A stretch of 64,000 nucleotides of DNA from Ptychodera flava (GCF_041260155.1 NC_091941.1:26308247-26372246); one strand, 5' to 3'. Counted from the first letter of the stretch, positions 48,994 through 60,507 are shown. The notes: generated by a model from the sequence alone, not told the origin. Made by a program: numbers and translations.

Positions 48994-49040
48994 TGGCGAA
49001 TACTATGTATCTCACATCTTGAAAGACTTGAAGTGGTTGT
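48994..49040 (-). promoter_or_regulatory. U1 promoter block (candidate PSE), copy 1
   Basis: This block, 16-62 bases upstream of U1 copy 1, is nearly unchanged in front of all three U1 genes, while DNA nearer the gene varies. Position fits the proximal sequence element that recruits SNAPc. The animal-specific consensus is not known to me. Confidence 0.65.
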
Positions 49041-49319
49041 GCGAAGGGTTACCTTGTTCAGGACTGTCGCCTACTCCCATAATGCGTTTAAACAAAGAAT
49101 CCGTGTTTCACGATGGACTATTACTCGCAAATTGTTAAGGACGTGGTATATATCAAGTACTACACCTTCTGCATGGTAAAGTACAACTGGTGAGATTTAT
49201 GCACCAGCCTATCACCGTTATCTTTTTAGAATCTAGTTAACAAGAAGGTATAACTTTGAAAAAAAATTGCACTAAATCTGACCAATCTGACAAAAAATTG
49301 TTCCTTCTAATTCGAAGAG

Positions 49320-49900
49320 TGTTATGTAGGTCATTTCCCCCACACTCATCATGACCTGAGTTCAATAAGTCTAGAACATTCTCAAGGTCACTGCCCTTAA
49401 TGACCTCACAACCTTGAATTCAATTAGTCATGTTTGGAATGTTCTGGAAAGTTGATTAGTTGTGTAAGAGAGATAATTTTAGAACAGTAATTAGCATGTC
49501 AATAAAAGTTCTAGATTGTTCTTATATGCTTATGTAAACACATGAGTATAAATACTGGGACAGCAGGCTTGCAGTCAGACTTTTGGGATCGTGTCTCTTG
49601 TGTGTTACTAAACTCCAGCAGTAGTCATTCTCAAGACTTTTCAAGACCTTCACTGCCAACGCTGGATTTATACTGTGGACTTTGTGCAGCTTCAAGCCTG
49701 CAAGGACTGTTCATTCATCCAACTGACTGTTACAACTCTGAGACTGGAGCTTTGCCGTCCCAGCTGAGATAAGTAGTCTGTACACTTTTAAAGCTTGTAC
49801 TCTATCCCTGACCTAGCAATTAGTTTTATTTTCGTAATAAATTTTGTTTAAACGGAAACTGCTGAGTTCACCTTTTTGTTCGTTTTCTCTGCACGTAACA
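49320..49900 (+). repeat. 5' LTR of the Gmr1-like element
   Basis: 581 bp from TGTTATG to CGTAACA. A TATAAATA promoter word occurs near 49547 and an AATAAA near 49836, consistent with U3-R-U5 organisation. Confidence 0.95.
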
Positions 49901-49904
49901 AAAT

Positions 49905-49922
49905 TGGGGGCTTGTCCGGGAT
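49905..49922 (+). other. Primer-binding site, tRNA-Pro type
   Basis: TGGGGGCTTGTCCGGGAT lies four bases after the 5' LTR and matches the proline-tRNA primer-binding site known from murine leukaemia virus at 17 of 18 positions. Confidence 0.85.
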
Positions 49923-50003
49923 ACGAATATTTTGAGCCGTTTGACAACATTTTGCCTGCCTTTTCAAAACTACTGTATACTGTGAACTCAGCGAAATTCA
50001 ATC

Positions 50004-51400
50004 ATGGCGGAATTCAAGCCAGACGAATTTATGGATGACCTTGATCAGGACGCATTTGATTCCCTCAGAAAAGACAACCTCATAGCACTGGCCAATTTCC
50101 TTAAAGTAGAAGTCAAAAGATCTATGCGCAAGCGAGAAATTCAATTCAAGATTGCAAAACATTTAGTTAATTCTGGCCATTTTGAAGAGTCTGCCTTAAA
50201 AGATTATGAGCCTGAGTCTTCCTTCGAACTCAAAAAATTAGAATTAGAAATTCAGGCAGATTTGGAGCTTAAAAAATTGGCATTAGAAAAAGAAAAAATA
50301 CAAATGCAATTACAAATGAAAGAAAAAGAATTGCAAATGGAAGAAAGACAGAAAGAAAAAGAAAGGCAGGAAAGATTAGAAATGGAAGAAAGACAGAAAG
50401 AGAGGGAATTGGAAATGAAAGAAAAGAATTGCAAATGGAAGAAAGACAAAGGGAGAAAAGAAGAGAGGAAAAGAAAAGGAAAGAGAATTAGCAGAACATC
50501 GACTGCAGTTAGAAATGAGACGTTTAGAGCTTAGAAAGTCAGGAAAATTCTTCCCTTCAGACAATTTTGACATCACTAAGCATTTCAGGTTAGTTCCCCT
50601 TTCCAAGAAAAGGATGTTGATAAATATTTCCTTCATTTTGAGAAAATTGCTCAGAGTCTGACTGGCCTAAGGAGTCCTGGTCTATGCTTTTGCAGAGTGC
50701 TTTGGTGGGTAAAGCCAGAGAAATTTACATTCAGTTGTCAGTAGAGCAGGCTTCAGATTATGATTCTGTGAAGGAATTAATTCTCAAGGGTTATGAGTTG
50801 GTGCCTGAAGCTTACCGTCAGAAATTTAGGGATTGTGAGAAGGTGAAGGATCAAACTTATGTTGAATTTGCTCGAACAAAAGAACAACTGTTTGATCGTT
50901 GGTGTTCTTCGGAAAAGGTCAGTCAGAATTATGACAAATTACGACAACTTGTTTTGATTGAGGAATTTAAAAGGTGCATCCGGAGTGACATCAAGACGTT
51001 TATCAATGAACAAAAGGCAGATACATTAGAGGTTGCTGCACGTTTGGCCGATGATTATTCATTGACCCACAAATCTTCATTTCTCAGCAAACCATCCCAG
51101 TCCTTTTCATACAGAAACAATGCAGGTAAATTTAACTCCTCCTTTTCATCCAAGAATTTTTCAAAGGACAGTAGAAAATCAAATGACAACAGTTCACAGA
51201 GTTCAAGTAACACTCCCACATCATCAGATCCCAAGTCTCAATCTCCTTCTGACAAACAGTTCGGTACACTTTCTTGTAATTATTGTAAGAAAGACGGCCA
51301 TTTAATGTCAGAGTGTTTCAAATTGAAAAGAAAACGTGAAGGTCAAAGTGGTCAAAGTGGATCTAAGCCAACGGCTTTATTTCTTCATCAACTCAATTAG
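50004..51400 (+). pseudogene. gag region of the Gmr1-like element
   Basis: The part begins MAEFKPDEFMDDLDQDAFDS, passes through a long glutamate/lysine coiled-coil-like stretch and a conserved gag core (YVEFARTKEQLFDRW), and ends in a CCHC zinc knuckle (CNYCKKDGHLMSEC). It is a broken fossil. Confidence 0.85.
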
Positions 51401-51489
51401 AGTCTAATAGTGTGTGTAACACATTTTCTGAGGTTAAACCCTCTTATCCCCAATTAATGAGGTCAAGGTCAATTCTTCTCAAGATAGCA

Positions 51490-51840
51490 TTATGGGTATT
51501 TTCGAACCATTTATTCATGATGGTTTTATATCACTTTCTAGTGATTTTTCTTCCGCTACCCCTGTCAAAATTTTAAGAGATACCGGGGCTTCCCAGTCTC
51601 TTTTGTTGGCAGATACCCTGCCGTTTTCTGAAAAGTCATTTTCAGGTTCTAAAGTTCTTATTAAGGGGGTAGATTGTAATGACTACATTCCTGTTCCTCT
51701 CCATAATGTCTATTTGTCTTCGGACTTTGTTTCTGGACCTGTGACTTTAGGTATTAGGCCTTTTTTGCCTTTTGAAGGGATTCACCTTCTTCTTGGAAAC
51801 GACCTTGCTGGGGACAAGGTCATACTAATCCACTTGTGAC
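51490..51840 (+). pseudogene. Aspartic protease region of the Gmr1-like element
   Basis: Contains the active-site motif RDTGASQSLLLAD and, further on, a LLGNDLAGDK flap-region motif typical of retroelement proteases. Confidence 0.85.
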
Positions 51841-52239
51841 TGATAATCCTAGTTTAGATCAGGATCCAGAGCCAATTGAACAAGAGATACCCGATTTATT
51901 TCCTTCATGTGCTATTACTCGAGCCATGTCAAAGAAAACTTCCGAGAATCAAAATACTCTCAAAAATAATGTCACAGATGTTGACTTAAATGACACCTTT
52001 CTCAGTCAGGTGTTTGACACGGATCATTCCGTTATCCCTCGTGGATTTGAAACTTCCAGTAAAACTTCTGCTGACCAAGTCAGACATTTTCTAGATCAAA
52101 TCTCATTGCAGAACAACACAAAGACCCAGATATTTTGTCTTTGTTGACAGGGTAGATGATGAAGGTAAAACTTCAGATAGTTCTGTTTCCTATTATACAA
52201 AATCTGGTATTCTCATTCGTAAATGGAGACCTCCAGATG

Positions 52240-53250
52240 TTTTGGTTGATGACGATTGGGCTATAAAACATCAAATTGTGGTTCCAAAGCCCTATCGTGC
52301 TGAAATATTGCGCCTGGCCCATGAAACGCCCTGGGCTGGTCAGTTAGTAGTCAGGAAAACTTATCATAAAATTCTCAGTCACTTTTATTGGCCTAATCTC
52401 AGGCAGGATGTAGCACATTTCTGTAAACTTGTCACACATGTCAAATGGTAGGAAAGCCAAATCAGACCATTCCAAAGGCCCCTTTACAGCCAATTCCTGC
52501 ATTTCAAGAACCATTTAGTAGGATACTAATAGACTGTGTTGGGCCCCTACCAAAAACAAGATCAGGAAATGAGTACATGCTGACAATAATGTGTACATCA
52601 ACTCGGTTCCCAGAAGCCATACCACTGAGAAATATAAAGACAAAGACTATAGTGAAAGCTTTAGTCAAATTTTTCACTTTATTTGGCCTCCCTAAATGTG
52701 TCCAGTCCGATCAAGGCTCCAACTTTATGTCTGGTATTTTTCAACAAGTAATGGATCAGCTAGGCATTAAACAGTATAGGTCATCCGCCTATCATCCAGA
52801 AAGTCAGGGTGCTCTCGAGCGATTTTATCAACCTAGAAAAATATGAATAGGACCTACTGTTTTGACACAGAGAAGCAGTTGGATGAAGGAATTCATTTTC
52901 TGCTCTTTGCTGTTAGAGAGTCAATTCAGGAGTCTCTTGGTTTTAGCCCATTTGAGCTTGTATTTGGACATACAGTCCGTGGCCCACTTAAGCTCGTTAA
53001 AGAGAAATTCCTATCAGACGATGATGATTGTCTGAATATTTTACAATATGTGTCAGATTTTCGTACAAAACTCTCTAAAGCATGTGAATTAGCCAGAGAA
53101 AATATTGAGTCATCTCAGCAGTCAATGAAAACAAATATGATAAAAGCACCTCAAAACGGAAGTTTGAACCAGGTCAAAAGGTTCTTGTTCTACTTCCAAT
53201 TCCTGGCAAACCACTCCATGCTCGTTATATTGGGCCATATCTAATTGATA
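52240..53250 (+). pseudogene. Integrase region of the Gmr1-like element
   Basis: Contains the HHCC-type zinc-binding region around HETPWAGQLVVRKTYHKI and the catalytic core (ILIDCVGPLPKTRSGNEYM, VQSDQGSNF, YHPESQGALERF) with the D, D and E positions recognisable. It precedes the reverse transcriptase, the reverse of the usual Ty3/Gypsy order. Confidence 0.9.
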
Positions 53251-53499
53251 AGAAATTGAGTGATTTAAATTACATCATAATAACACCTGACAGGCGAAAA
53301 CAAAAACAGCTATGTCACATAAATATGCTTAAGCCATATTTGGATAGGGATAATCCTACTATAACTCAGCCTGTCAGTGCAGTCAGTTCAAACCATTATG
53401 AAGATAGTGATACTGAAACTGACTTGAGTGAAAATACTCTAAACTCAAAGCTGGGCTCGGTCAAGCTTCAGAACTCAGAAATCCTGGAGAAGCTGGAGT

Positions 53500-54430
53500 C
53501 TACAAAGTTGGCACACCTCCAGCCAGAACAACAACAACAGGTGAAAGAACTGCTCCATGAATATAAACACCTGTTTCAAGATGTTCCAACGAGGACAAAC
53601 GTCATCTATCACGACGTTGATGTTGGGGACAGTAAGCCTGTAAAACAACATCCATACAGACTGAATCCAACAAAAGCGAAATATCTCCAGGAAGAAGTCA
53701 AATACCTGCTGGACAATGACTTTATTGAACCCAGTAAAAGTAACTGGAGTTCGCCGTGCATACTTGTTCCCAAATCAGATCACAGTTATCGTATGTGCAC
53801 GGACTTTAGGAAGGTCAACACTTTAACAAAGACAGACACTTTCCCAATCCCGAGGATTGATGACTGCATCGACCGAGTGGGAAAAGCCAAGTATGTGACG
53901 AAATTTGACCTACTGAAGGGATTTTGGCAAGTCCCTCTGACGGATCGTGCTCGTGAAATATCCGCCTTTGTTACACCAGACGGATTGTTCCAGTACAAGG
54001 TGATGCCATTCGGAATGAAGAACTCTCCGGCAACGTTCCAACGGATGATCAACGACGTCATATCCGGGCTAGACGGGTGTGCAGCTTACGTTGACGACGT
54101 CATCCTGTATAGTGACACCTGGGAGGAACACATCAAGCTCATGCGGAAGTTCTTTGAGAGACTGAGTAAAGCAATGTTGACTGTCAACCTTGCCAAATCT
54201 GAGTTTGGTTGGGCGAGGGTAACTTACCTCGGACATACTGTAGGACAGGGTGAGGTAAAACCTGTTGATGCCAAAATCAGTGCCATTTCAAGTTTTCCCA
54301 TACCAAACTGCAAACGACAACTGATGCGCTTTCTCGGTATGGCTGGTTACTACAGAAAATTCTGTCCAAATTTCTCCACAATTACTGAGCCTTTGACTAA
54401 CTTACTTAAAAAGAAAGTAAAGTTTGTTTG
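53500..54430 (+). pseudogene. Reverse transcriptase region of the Gmr1-like element
   Basis: Motifs in order: HPYRLNPTKAKYLQEEV, SPCILVPKSDHSYRMCTDFR, KFDLLKGFWQVPLTDRA, MPFGMKNSPATFQRM, AAYVDDVILYSD and YLGHTVGQGEVKPVD, the Ty3/Gypsy set. Confidence 0.93.
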
Positions 54431-54890
54431 GTCAGAGCAATGCAACAGGCATTTGATACACTTAAAGCCATACTGCAAAGTGCTCCAGTGTTGTCTGCAC
54501 CAGATTTCACTTTGCCATTCAAATTAGCTGTGGATGCTAGTGATACGGCTGCTGGTGCTGTTTTATTGCAAGAGGATAGTCATGGTATAGATCATCCTGT
54601 TTGCTATTTTTCACGCAAATTTAACAAATCCCAGAGAAACTACTCTACAATTGAAAAAGAGTGTTTATCTTTGATATTAGCTTACAGCATTTTGAAGTTT
54701 ATGTTACTTCTTCAAATCAGCCAATAGTGGTTTATATTGATCACAACCCTCTTGTTTTTCTGCAGAAATTTAAAGGCAAAAATCAGAGATTGCTAAGATG
54801 GAGTTTAATGTTACAGGAGTTTAATCTTGACATTAGACATATCAAAGGCAGAGACAATTTAATTGCAGACTGTCTCTCTCGTATTTAGAG
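54430..54890 (+). pseudogene. RNase H region of the Gmr1-like element
   Basis: Contains LAVDASDTAAGAVLLQED, CYFSRKFNKSQRNYSTIEKE, YIDHNPLVFLQKF and DIRHIKGRDNLIADCLSR, typical of Ty3/Gypsy RNase H. The LTR follows after a GAAGAGGGGGTG polypurine tract (54963-54974). Confidence 0.9.
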
Positions 54891-54974
54891 TTTATTGTTG
54901 TTCATCACTTTTAATATCACATTTGTAAAAGAAAGATTTTCCTTGAAAAATTTTCTTTTTTTGAAGAGGGGGTG

Positions 54975-55554
54975 TGTTATGTAGGTCATTTCCCCCACAC
55001 TCATCATGACCTGAGTTCAATAAGTCTAGAACATTCTCAAGGTCACTGCCCTTAATGACCTCACAACCTTGAATTCAATTAGTCAGTTTGGAATGTTCTG
55101 GAAAGTTGATTAGTTGTGTAAGAGAGATAATTTTAGAACAGTAATTAGCATGTCAATAAAAGTTCTAGATTGTTCTTATATGCTTATGTAAACACATGAG
55201 TATAAATACTGGGACAGCAGGCTTGCAGTCAGACTTTTGGGATCGTGTCTCTTGTGTGTTACTAAACTCCAGCAGTAGTCATTCTCAAGACTTTTCAAGA
55301 CCTTCACTGCCAACGCTGGATTTATACTGTGGACTTTGTGCAGCTTCAAGCCTGCAAGGACTGTTCATACATCCAACTGACTGTTACAACTCTGAGACTG
55401 GAGCTTTGCCGTCCCAGCTGAGATAAGTAGTCTGTACACTTTTAATACTTGTACTCTATCCCTGACTTAGCAATTAGTTTTATTTTCGTAATAAATTTTG
55501 TTTAAACGTTAACTGCTGAGTTCACCCTTTTGTTCGTTTTCTCTGCACGTAACA
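54975..55554 (+). repeat. 3' LTR of the Gmr1-like element
   Basis: 580 bp, about 98-99% identical to the 5' LTR. AAGAG follows as the right target duplication. Confidence 0.95.
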
Positions 55555-56238
55555 AAGAGTTGCATAGCTTCTTAGTTATGTAAATTGGTATTGTTATTCT
55601 AAAATTGGCTTTTAAAACATGTGTGGAGGGACTGTGATATCAAGCAAGTACGTGTACGTCGAAGATGGTGCGTTTCTGCAGTGGAATGAATTTGCGGTAC
55701 TTCTCCCTTACAATAACCATAGGGGCAGTTCACATGTCCGTCCCCATGGGCTGGGGCTGAGGAAGGGGTGTATTGATCTCAGCACAGGTTTCTTGTTGCT
55801 ATCGTTTTTTGGTTGTTGTTTTTTTGATACGTTGGAGTATGATACTGTCAATAAAGATGTATACTGGTTTTCTGAAGATTTCTAAATGTTCTCCTTCACT
55901 GCATGCATACACAGTGTCATGTATTTGTCCTGTGATAATCTTACGCTGTTTTATCATGCGTGTAATTGCTTAATGCGCCAAAGCAAGCAAGTGTAATAAG
56001 TTACTAATCTGTGGGCGCTGTCACCAGATTATCACGCCGACTCGCAGCGATTTCGAAGCTGTTATCCAATTGGGTGGCTGAATCTTACCAATATAATGAA
56101 AACAATACAAATAGACTCCCTAAGTGGCTGTGAATAGTGACAATCGACCAATCAGATATAACCTTGCAAACACGCTGCGAGTCAGCCGTAACTGTGACAA
56201 AGCTGACTGGAGTATACGTCATCAGTGTTCTGTGTTCT
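55555..56238. other. U1 unit 1 continuation and unassigned DNA
   Basis: The first 190 bases continue U1 repeat unit 1 (they match the sequence right of 58071). The rest, to 56238, is unique with no gene recognised; an AATAAA-containing stretch occurs near 55850. Confidence 0.6.
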
Positions 56239-56245
56239 GTGTGTT

Positions 56246-56719
56246 CACAGGGACTCATAAGTGCCTATTTAAGTCAATATTACAGCGTTTTTCTTTCTTT
56301 TTCAATGTTACAAATAAAGCTGAAGAGCACAACATTTGTGTAGCTGTCTTTTGTGTAGCTTGTATTGGCATGTATAGTGCGCCCTCAATGGGGAATGTGA
56401 TCATATGTAAATACGACCTTTAGTTCCGTGACCTCTAGCCAATTCCTCTGGCCATGCCTTCTGGCCACGTGTACAGACGTCGCTGTGTTTACTGTATAGC
56501 ATAGCGAGGGAAGGGCAGGAAGTAGGCATGGCTAGAGCCGGGCCTAGAGGTCACGGAACTAAAGGTCACATTTACGAGGACGCGCTATACATGCCAATAC
56601 ACGCTACACAAAAGACAGCTACACAAGTGTTGTGCTCCTCAGCTGGATTATTTGTAACATTGAAAAAGAAAGAAAAACGCTGTAATATTGACTTAAATAG
56701 GCACTTATGAGGCCCTGTG
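56246..56719. mobile_element. Fold-back element 1, 474 bp, 7-bp target duplication
   Basis: Two arms of about 220 bp are inverted copies of each other. The tips are CACAGGGACTCATAAGTGCC and its near complement. GTGTGTT flanks both sides (56239-56245, 56720-56726). The arms differ near the centre: one carries AGCCAATTCCTCTGGCC, the other GAGCCGGGCCTAG. No protein is encoded. The CAGGG tip recalls hAT elements, but a 7-bp duplication is unusual for them. Confidence 0.88.
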
Positions 56720-56727
56720 GTGTGTTC

Positions 56728-56861
56728 TGTTCTGGTGACTTGTCTGTGAGGTTGAAAGTCTTTGTCCCAATCCGGGTATGAAAAATGCACAGCCAGGAAT
56801 TAATTGCCCACAACCTACTGACTCTGACTGAGACCGAGTCCTCGACAACAATCGTTACTTA
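56728..56861. other. Short unassigned stretch
   Basis: Nothing recognised between fold-back element 1 and the GPCR fragment. Confidence 0.4.
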
Positions 56862-57249
56862 CTTCCCAGTTTCGAAGACCTGCAGAAAGCCGAGTCGAAG
56901 CCTACGGTTATCGGCAACGTAGACGATCGGGAACAGCGCGTAGCTGATGTGAGTGACAAAGACTGCGCGCTGCGGTCAACAGAATTCCTCGCGGAAGGGG
57001 CGATGATTCGTAAGTCTCTACGTACTTGCAGACGAAGTATGGAAACCAGCAGATAAAGAATGCTACCCAAGTCCAAAAGACTGTCCTCGCCATTGCCACT
57101 TCGTACACACGATACCGCAACCTTCTAGCAACATTTCTGGCTTGAACATATTTGCGATGGCCGACGGGAACACTCTCTTCATCCCCGGACGATGAGCTGT
57201 CGCTCAGCTCAGTTTTCTCCCGCCTCTCTTTTTCCGCCCTCTTCCTTCT
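56862..57249 (-). pseudogene. Class-A GPCR fragment 1 (loop 3 to helix 8)
   Basis: After a splice acceptor (CCCATGTCAG) at 57249 the - strand reads a basic third intracellular loop (RRKRAEKERREKTELSDS). TM6 follows (ARTVFWTWVAFFICWFPYF), then a different frame gives TM7 and helix 8 (THISYALFPIVYVADNRRL, LGFLQVF). It ends at a donor-like GTAAGT. The change of frame between TM6 and TM7, near 56980, indicates a pseudogene. The CWFP and PIVY motifs place it in the rhodopsin class; the ligand type is not recognisable. It lies 0.3 kb downstream of U1 copy 2 on the same strand. Confidence 0.8.
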
Positions 57250-57573
57250 CTGACATGGGAACCTTCAATCATTTAATTGGAAAGATTTTGATCTATGAGG
57301 CTTACATAATGAGTGATAATTTGTACAATTCTTGATGTTCGGCATTGGTGGATATTTGATAACAAAAAAATGATGAAATTTCATCCATTTCCTATGAGCG
57401 ATTGTTACATGATTATGAATTTTGCGTAATTGAATGTTTTTATTTTCTTCTTACTCTCAATCAAAACAATCTTGAAATCACTTGTCCGATAGCTTTCAAA
57501 TGCCACTATTTTCTCTGATATCAATCACACGGTACTTCATTTTCCATCTGATTCTAATCTTTAATTAGTTAAT

Positions 57574-57737
57574 GAGGGGATAGCGCGAACGCAGTCCCCC
57601 TTACCATAAATTATGCACTCGAGTCACCCGCATTTGGGATGATCGCAGGGGTCAACCCGTCCGGAGTGCAATGGACAGGCCTCACCCTGGGGTAACCACC
57701 TTCATGATCATGGTTAGACCCCGTGCCAGGTAAGTAT
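57574..57737 (-). ncRNA. U1 snRNA gene, copy 2
   Basis: 164 bases, identical to copy 1 except for about one base in the region of stem-loop III. All key elements are present: ATACTTACCTG at the 5' end, ATTGCACTCC, AATTTATGG and the terminal stem. A 3'-box-like sequence lies at 57553-57562. Confidence 0.96.
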
Positions 57738-57752
57738 GCTTGAAGAGGGTTT

Positions 57753-57799
57753 TGGCGAATATTATGTATCTCACATCTTGAAATACTTGAAGTGGTTGT
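57753..57799 (-). promoter_or_regulatory. U1 promoter block (candidate PSE), copy 2
   Basis: Same conserved block and spacing as upstream of U1 copies 1 and 3, with a few base differences. Confidence 0.65.
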
Positions 57800-59679
57800 G
57801 CGGAGGGTTACCTTGTTCGGGACTGTCGCCTCCTCCCATAATGCGTTTTAACAAAGAATCCGTGTTTCACGATAGACTATAACACGCAAATTGTTAAGGA
57901 CGTGGTATACTGTACCTTCTGCATAGTAAAGTAAAAAATAATGAGATTCGTACATTAGCTCTAGCCGTTCGGATATTTAGAATATATTTAACAAGAAAGT
58001 ACAACGTTTATAAATTTGGCACTAAATCTGACCAATCTGACAAAAAATTTTTGGTTTGTGATTTGAAGAGTTGCAAAGCTTCTTTAGTTATGTTAATTAG
58101 GTATTGTTATTCTAAATTAATCCATAGACAGTAGAGCAAGTACGAGTACGTGGACGATGGAATTAATTTGCTGTCCTTCTCTCTCACTATAACCATAGAC
58201 CCTAGAGTTTCTCTCGAGGGTCTAAGCTATAACGTAGTTGCAAAATAGTGATATCCATTCGGTGATATTGGAAACGGGTTTTCTCAAACGTGAATGACGT
58301 GTGTGTGTGTGCGTGTGTGTATGTGTGTTTGTGGCGGCGAGTATTTTAGAAGAAATTATTTAACTGCATAATTTAAGTCATCCTCTGTGTTATCTATACA
58401 CAGACGCAGAACAATATATATGTTATGTTTCGCCGGTTTTTTTATTTCAAAATGACGAATGTGCATTCCATTTGCATTTCCATTTGGGGTTCATTATAAA
58501 GTTAATTGTCGCGGCAGTTTATTAGAAATTTCACAGGCTTTGTTATGAATGCATTCAATTTTGATTTTGTCGCTCGTCATCTGATCGACACCCCATCGGT
58601 AGCTACTATAATGGCCACTTTGAACAAAATTAACCTCTCCCAAAATCATGTTCAATATGGCGCGAACGCTAGATTTGAAGTGTAACGCCGCAGATATGGT
58701 AAACGTTGGCTATTGTAGAAAATCGAAATAATTGTTTACTCGATCACAAATTGCACCTGGTCTAAAGATCCTTTCATTTTTCCTTTTATAATATTTCTCC
58801 AGTCGCCCTACCACGTAGTCACAGTTGTCTAGGAGAAGGAAATAAAAAAATCGCCTGTACTTTACAGAAAGCGGACAAATGTGACACAACCCTGTTCCCT
58901 ATCTAAAAAGCCACTTGGTTGTTTTTATTATTGACTCGTGTGATGGAGTAATGTATTGATATATCTTTTCACGTGTCAATTAGTTCTCGGATCTGTGTTA
59001 CAACTGCAAATATCATAAGAACCAATGGTGCCATTACAAGTTGAAATATCTTCAATTAATTAAAAATCAATATCTCTATCATTTGAACATAACATGCTTG
59101 TAAAATTTAGGACAAACAGGTACAAAATGTTACTTATATGTACACACAAAGACGATTTCCCATCAAACTGAAATATCAGCCAAACGGTATATACAAAGGC
59201 GTTTGTGATATATTTTGCACAGACAGGTATTGCTAAAACGCCGCCAGCGGTAACAAAGGTACAACGATGTGAGTTTTATATAGAAAAGGACGGTTTTGGA
59301 ATGGAAAGACGGAAAAATTTCCTTGTTAATGTAGAGGGAACACTTCTAATTTGCGTTCTACGGTTGTTGTACTCTCCGCGCACACTGAAACTCTACATCT
59401 ATAGCAATACGTTTGATGATTATGTAGTTTACGTTGTTGTAGTCTAACCACAGCGGTCAACCAACATATGACACCAAATATCGGAGAGTTAACATTCCAT
59501 TGCATAGATTTACTAATATGATTTGATTGCAATGACTCGATTTTCATTGGAAGATTCACGTGACCTCGATGTTTGATAGGTGTAGAGTTGACCTCGCATA
59601 TTGAAATTTGATGCGTCAAATAAGGGCGATTGAGGTTCCCTCGCGCACTCACAAAATTTTCCTGAGGATGTTTATTGCA

Positions 59680-60483
59680 GGCGAGTCCCAAAACCCGGAC
59701 CGAGACGAGTCGAGACGAGACCAAAAGACCTCCTATCTTACTCATAGAAAAGTTACGGTTTTTTGCACATGGGCAGCATCTGTATCAATGCCAGGAGAAA
59801 AAGGACGTTGTTCCACTTCTGTCTTAGTTAGTCAAAGAAGTGATATCCCACCCCTACCATCGACTTATGCTTGTTTATTTTCGTACATTCTATATTTTTT
59901 ACATCCATGATTCTAGTCAGTGGTTACTTAGCCCTCCGAATCTGAATCTTAACTGAGGCTGCCTCAAATTCCACACACATAACATCCCGGCATAACATAC
60001 ATGAGTGTTACTATCGTTAAGGTAGAAAAATGGTGCAGAGCCACTGTAATAAAATTAAACATATGAGCTCTCAGTTTACTTTCCTATAATGTGTTTATAA
60101 ATGGTGAATCTAATTTCTAAAAAATGATTACTTAAATCTCCTGTATGTATGTTTCTAATACAAGGTTACCTATTTTGAATTCACAGTAGATATCATAGTA
60201 GAATCTGAATCTGGCACTTATCGCTTAGGCCAAAATGCACGCAGTTCGCATGTTTCGAGCTCGCCTTGAACTCGAGTTGAAAAACCTAAACAAATCTTTT
60301 TTCAGTTGTTCCAATCGTTGATTGTGCTATATCTTGCTTTGTGCATCAATCTTTGACACTCTCAATAAACTGCAAGCTTTCTGTAGTGTTGTACATAGGC
60401 ATATAATGTATTTACAACGCCTGGCCTGAGGGGTCATTATGGTCTCGTCTCGACTCGTCTCGGTCCGGGTTTTGGGACTCGCC
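59680..60483. mobile_element. Mutator-like non-autonomous transposon, 804 bp
   Basis: Perfect 43-bp inverted repeats (59680-59722, 60441-60483) begin GGCGAGTCCCAAAACCCGG. The 10-bp direct repeat GTTTATTGCA flanks it (59670-59679, 60484-60493). A 9-11 bp duplication fits Mutator-like elements. The tips contain a repeated GAGACGAGTC word. The interior has no transposase. Its right end lies 14 bases from the GPCR C-terminal stop. Perfect tips indicate recent movement. Confidence 0.85.
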
Positions 60484-60507
60484 GTTTATTGCAAGGCCTC
60501 GATGAGC

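Larger units (their letters stand above)
48660..49319 (-). repeat. U1 repeat unit 1, left part
   Basis: This segment, with its continuation at 55555-55740, matches 57481-58190 and 60930-61276 plus 62192-62510. It carries a U1 gene, its promoter and upstream DNA. The LTR element at 49320-55554 splits it. Confidence 0.9.
49320..55554 (+). mobile_element. Gmr1-like LTR retrotransposon (Ty3/Gypsy kin), broken copy
   Basis: Two LTRs of about 580 bp enclose the parts in the order gag, protease, integrase, reverse transcriptase, RNase H. Integrase ahead of reverse transcriptase is unusual for Ty3/Gypsy kin and is the hallmark of the Gmr1 group described from deuterostomes. A 5-bp duplication AAGAG flanks it (49315-49319, 55555-55559). 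The LTRs are about 98-99% identical by eye, so the insertion is young. The coding regions are nonetheless broken, with roughly half a dozen or more interruptions, so it is a fossil. It lies within U1 repeat unit 1, on the strand opposite to the U1 gene. Confidence 0.95.
57481..59679 (-). repeat. U1 repeat unit 2
   Basis: Contains U1 copy 2 and its promoter, then the long module 58066-59665 that is repeated at 62380-63985 at roughly 90% identity. The module has no coding region; it includes a TG-rich microsatellite (58293-58330) and a small hairpin at 58196-58224. Confidence 0.9.
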
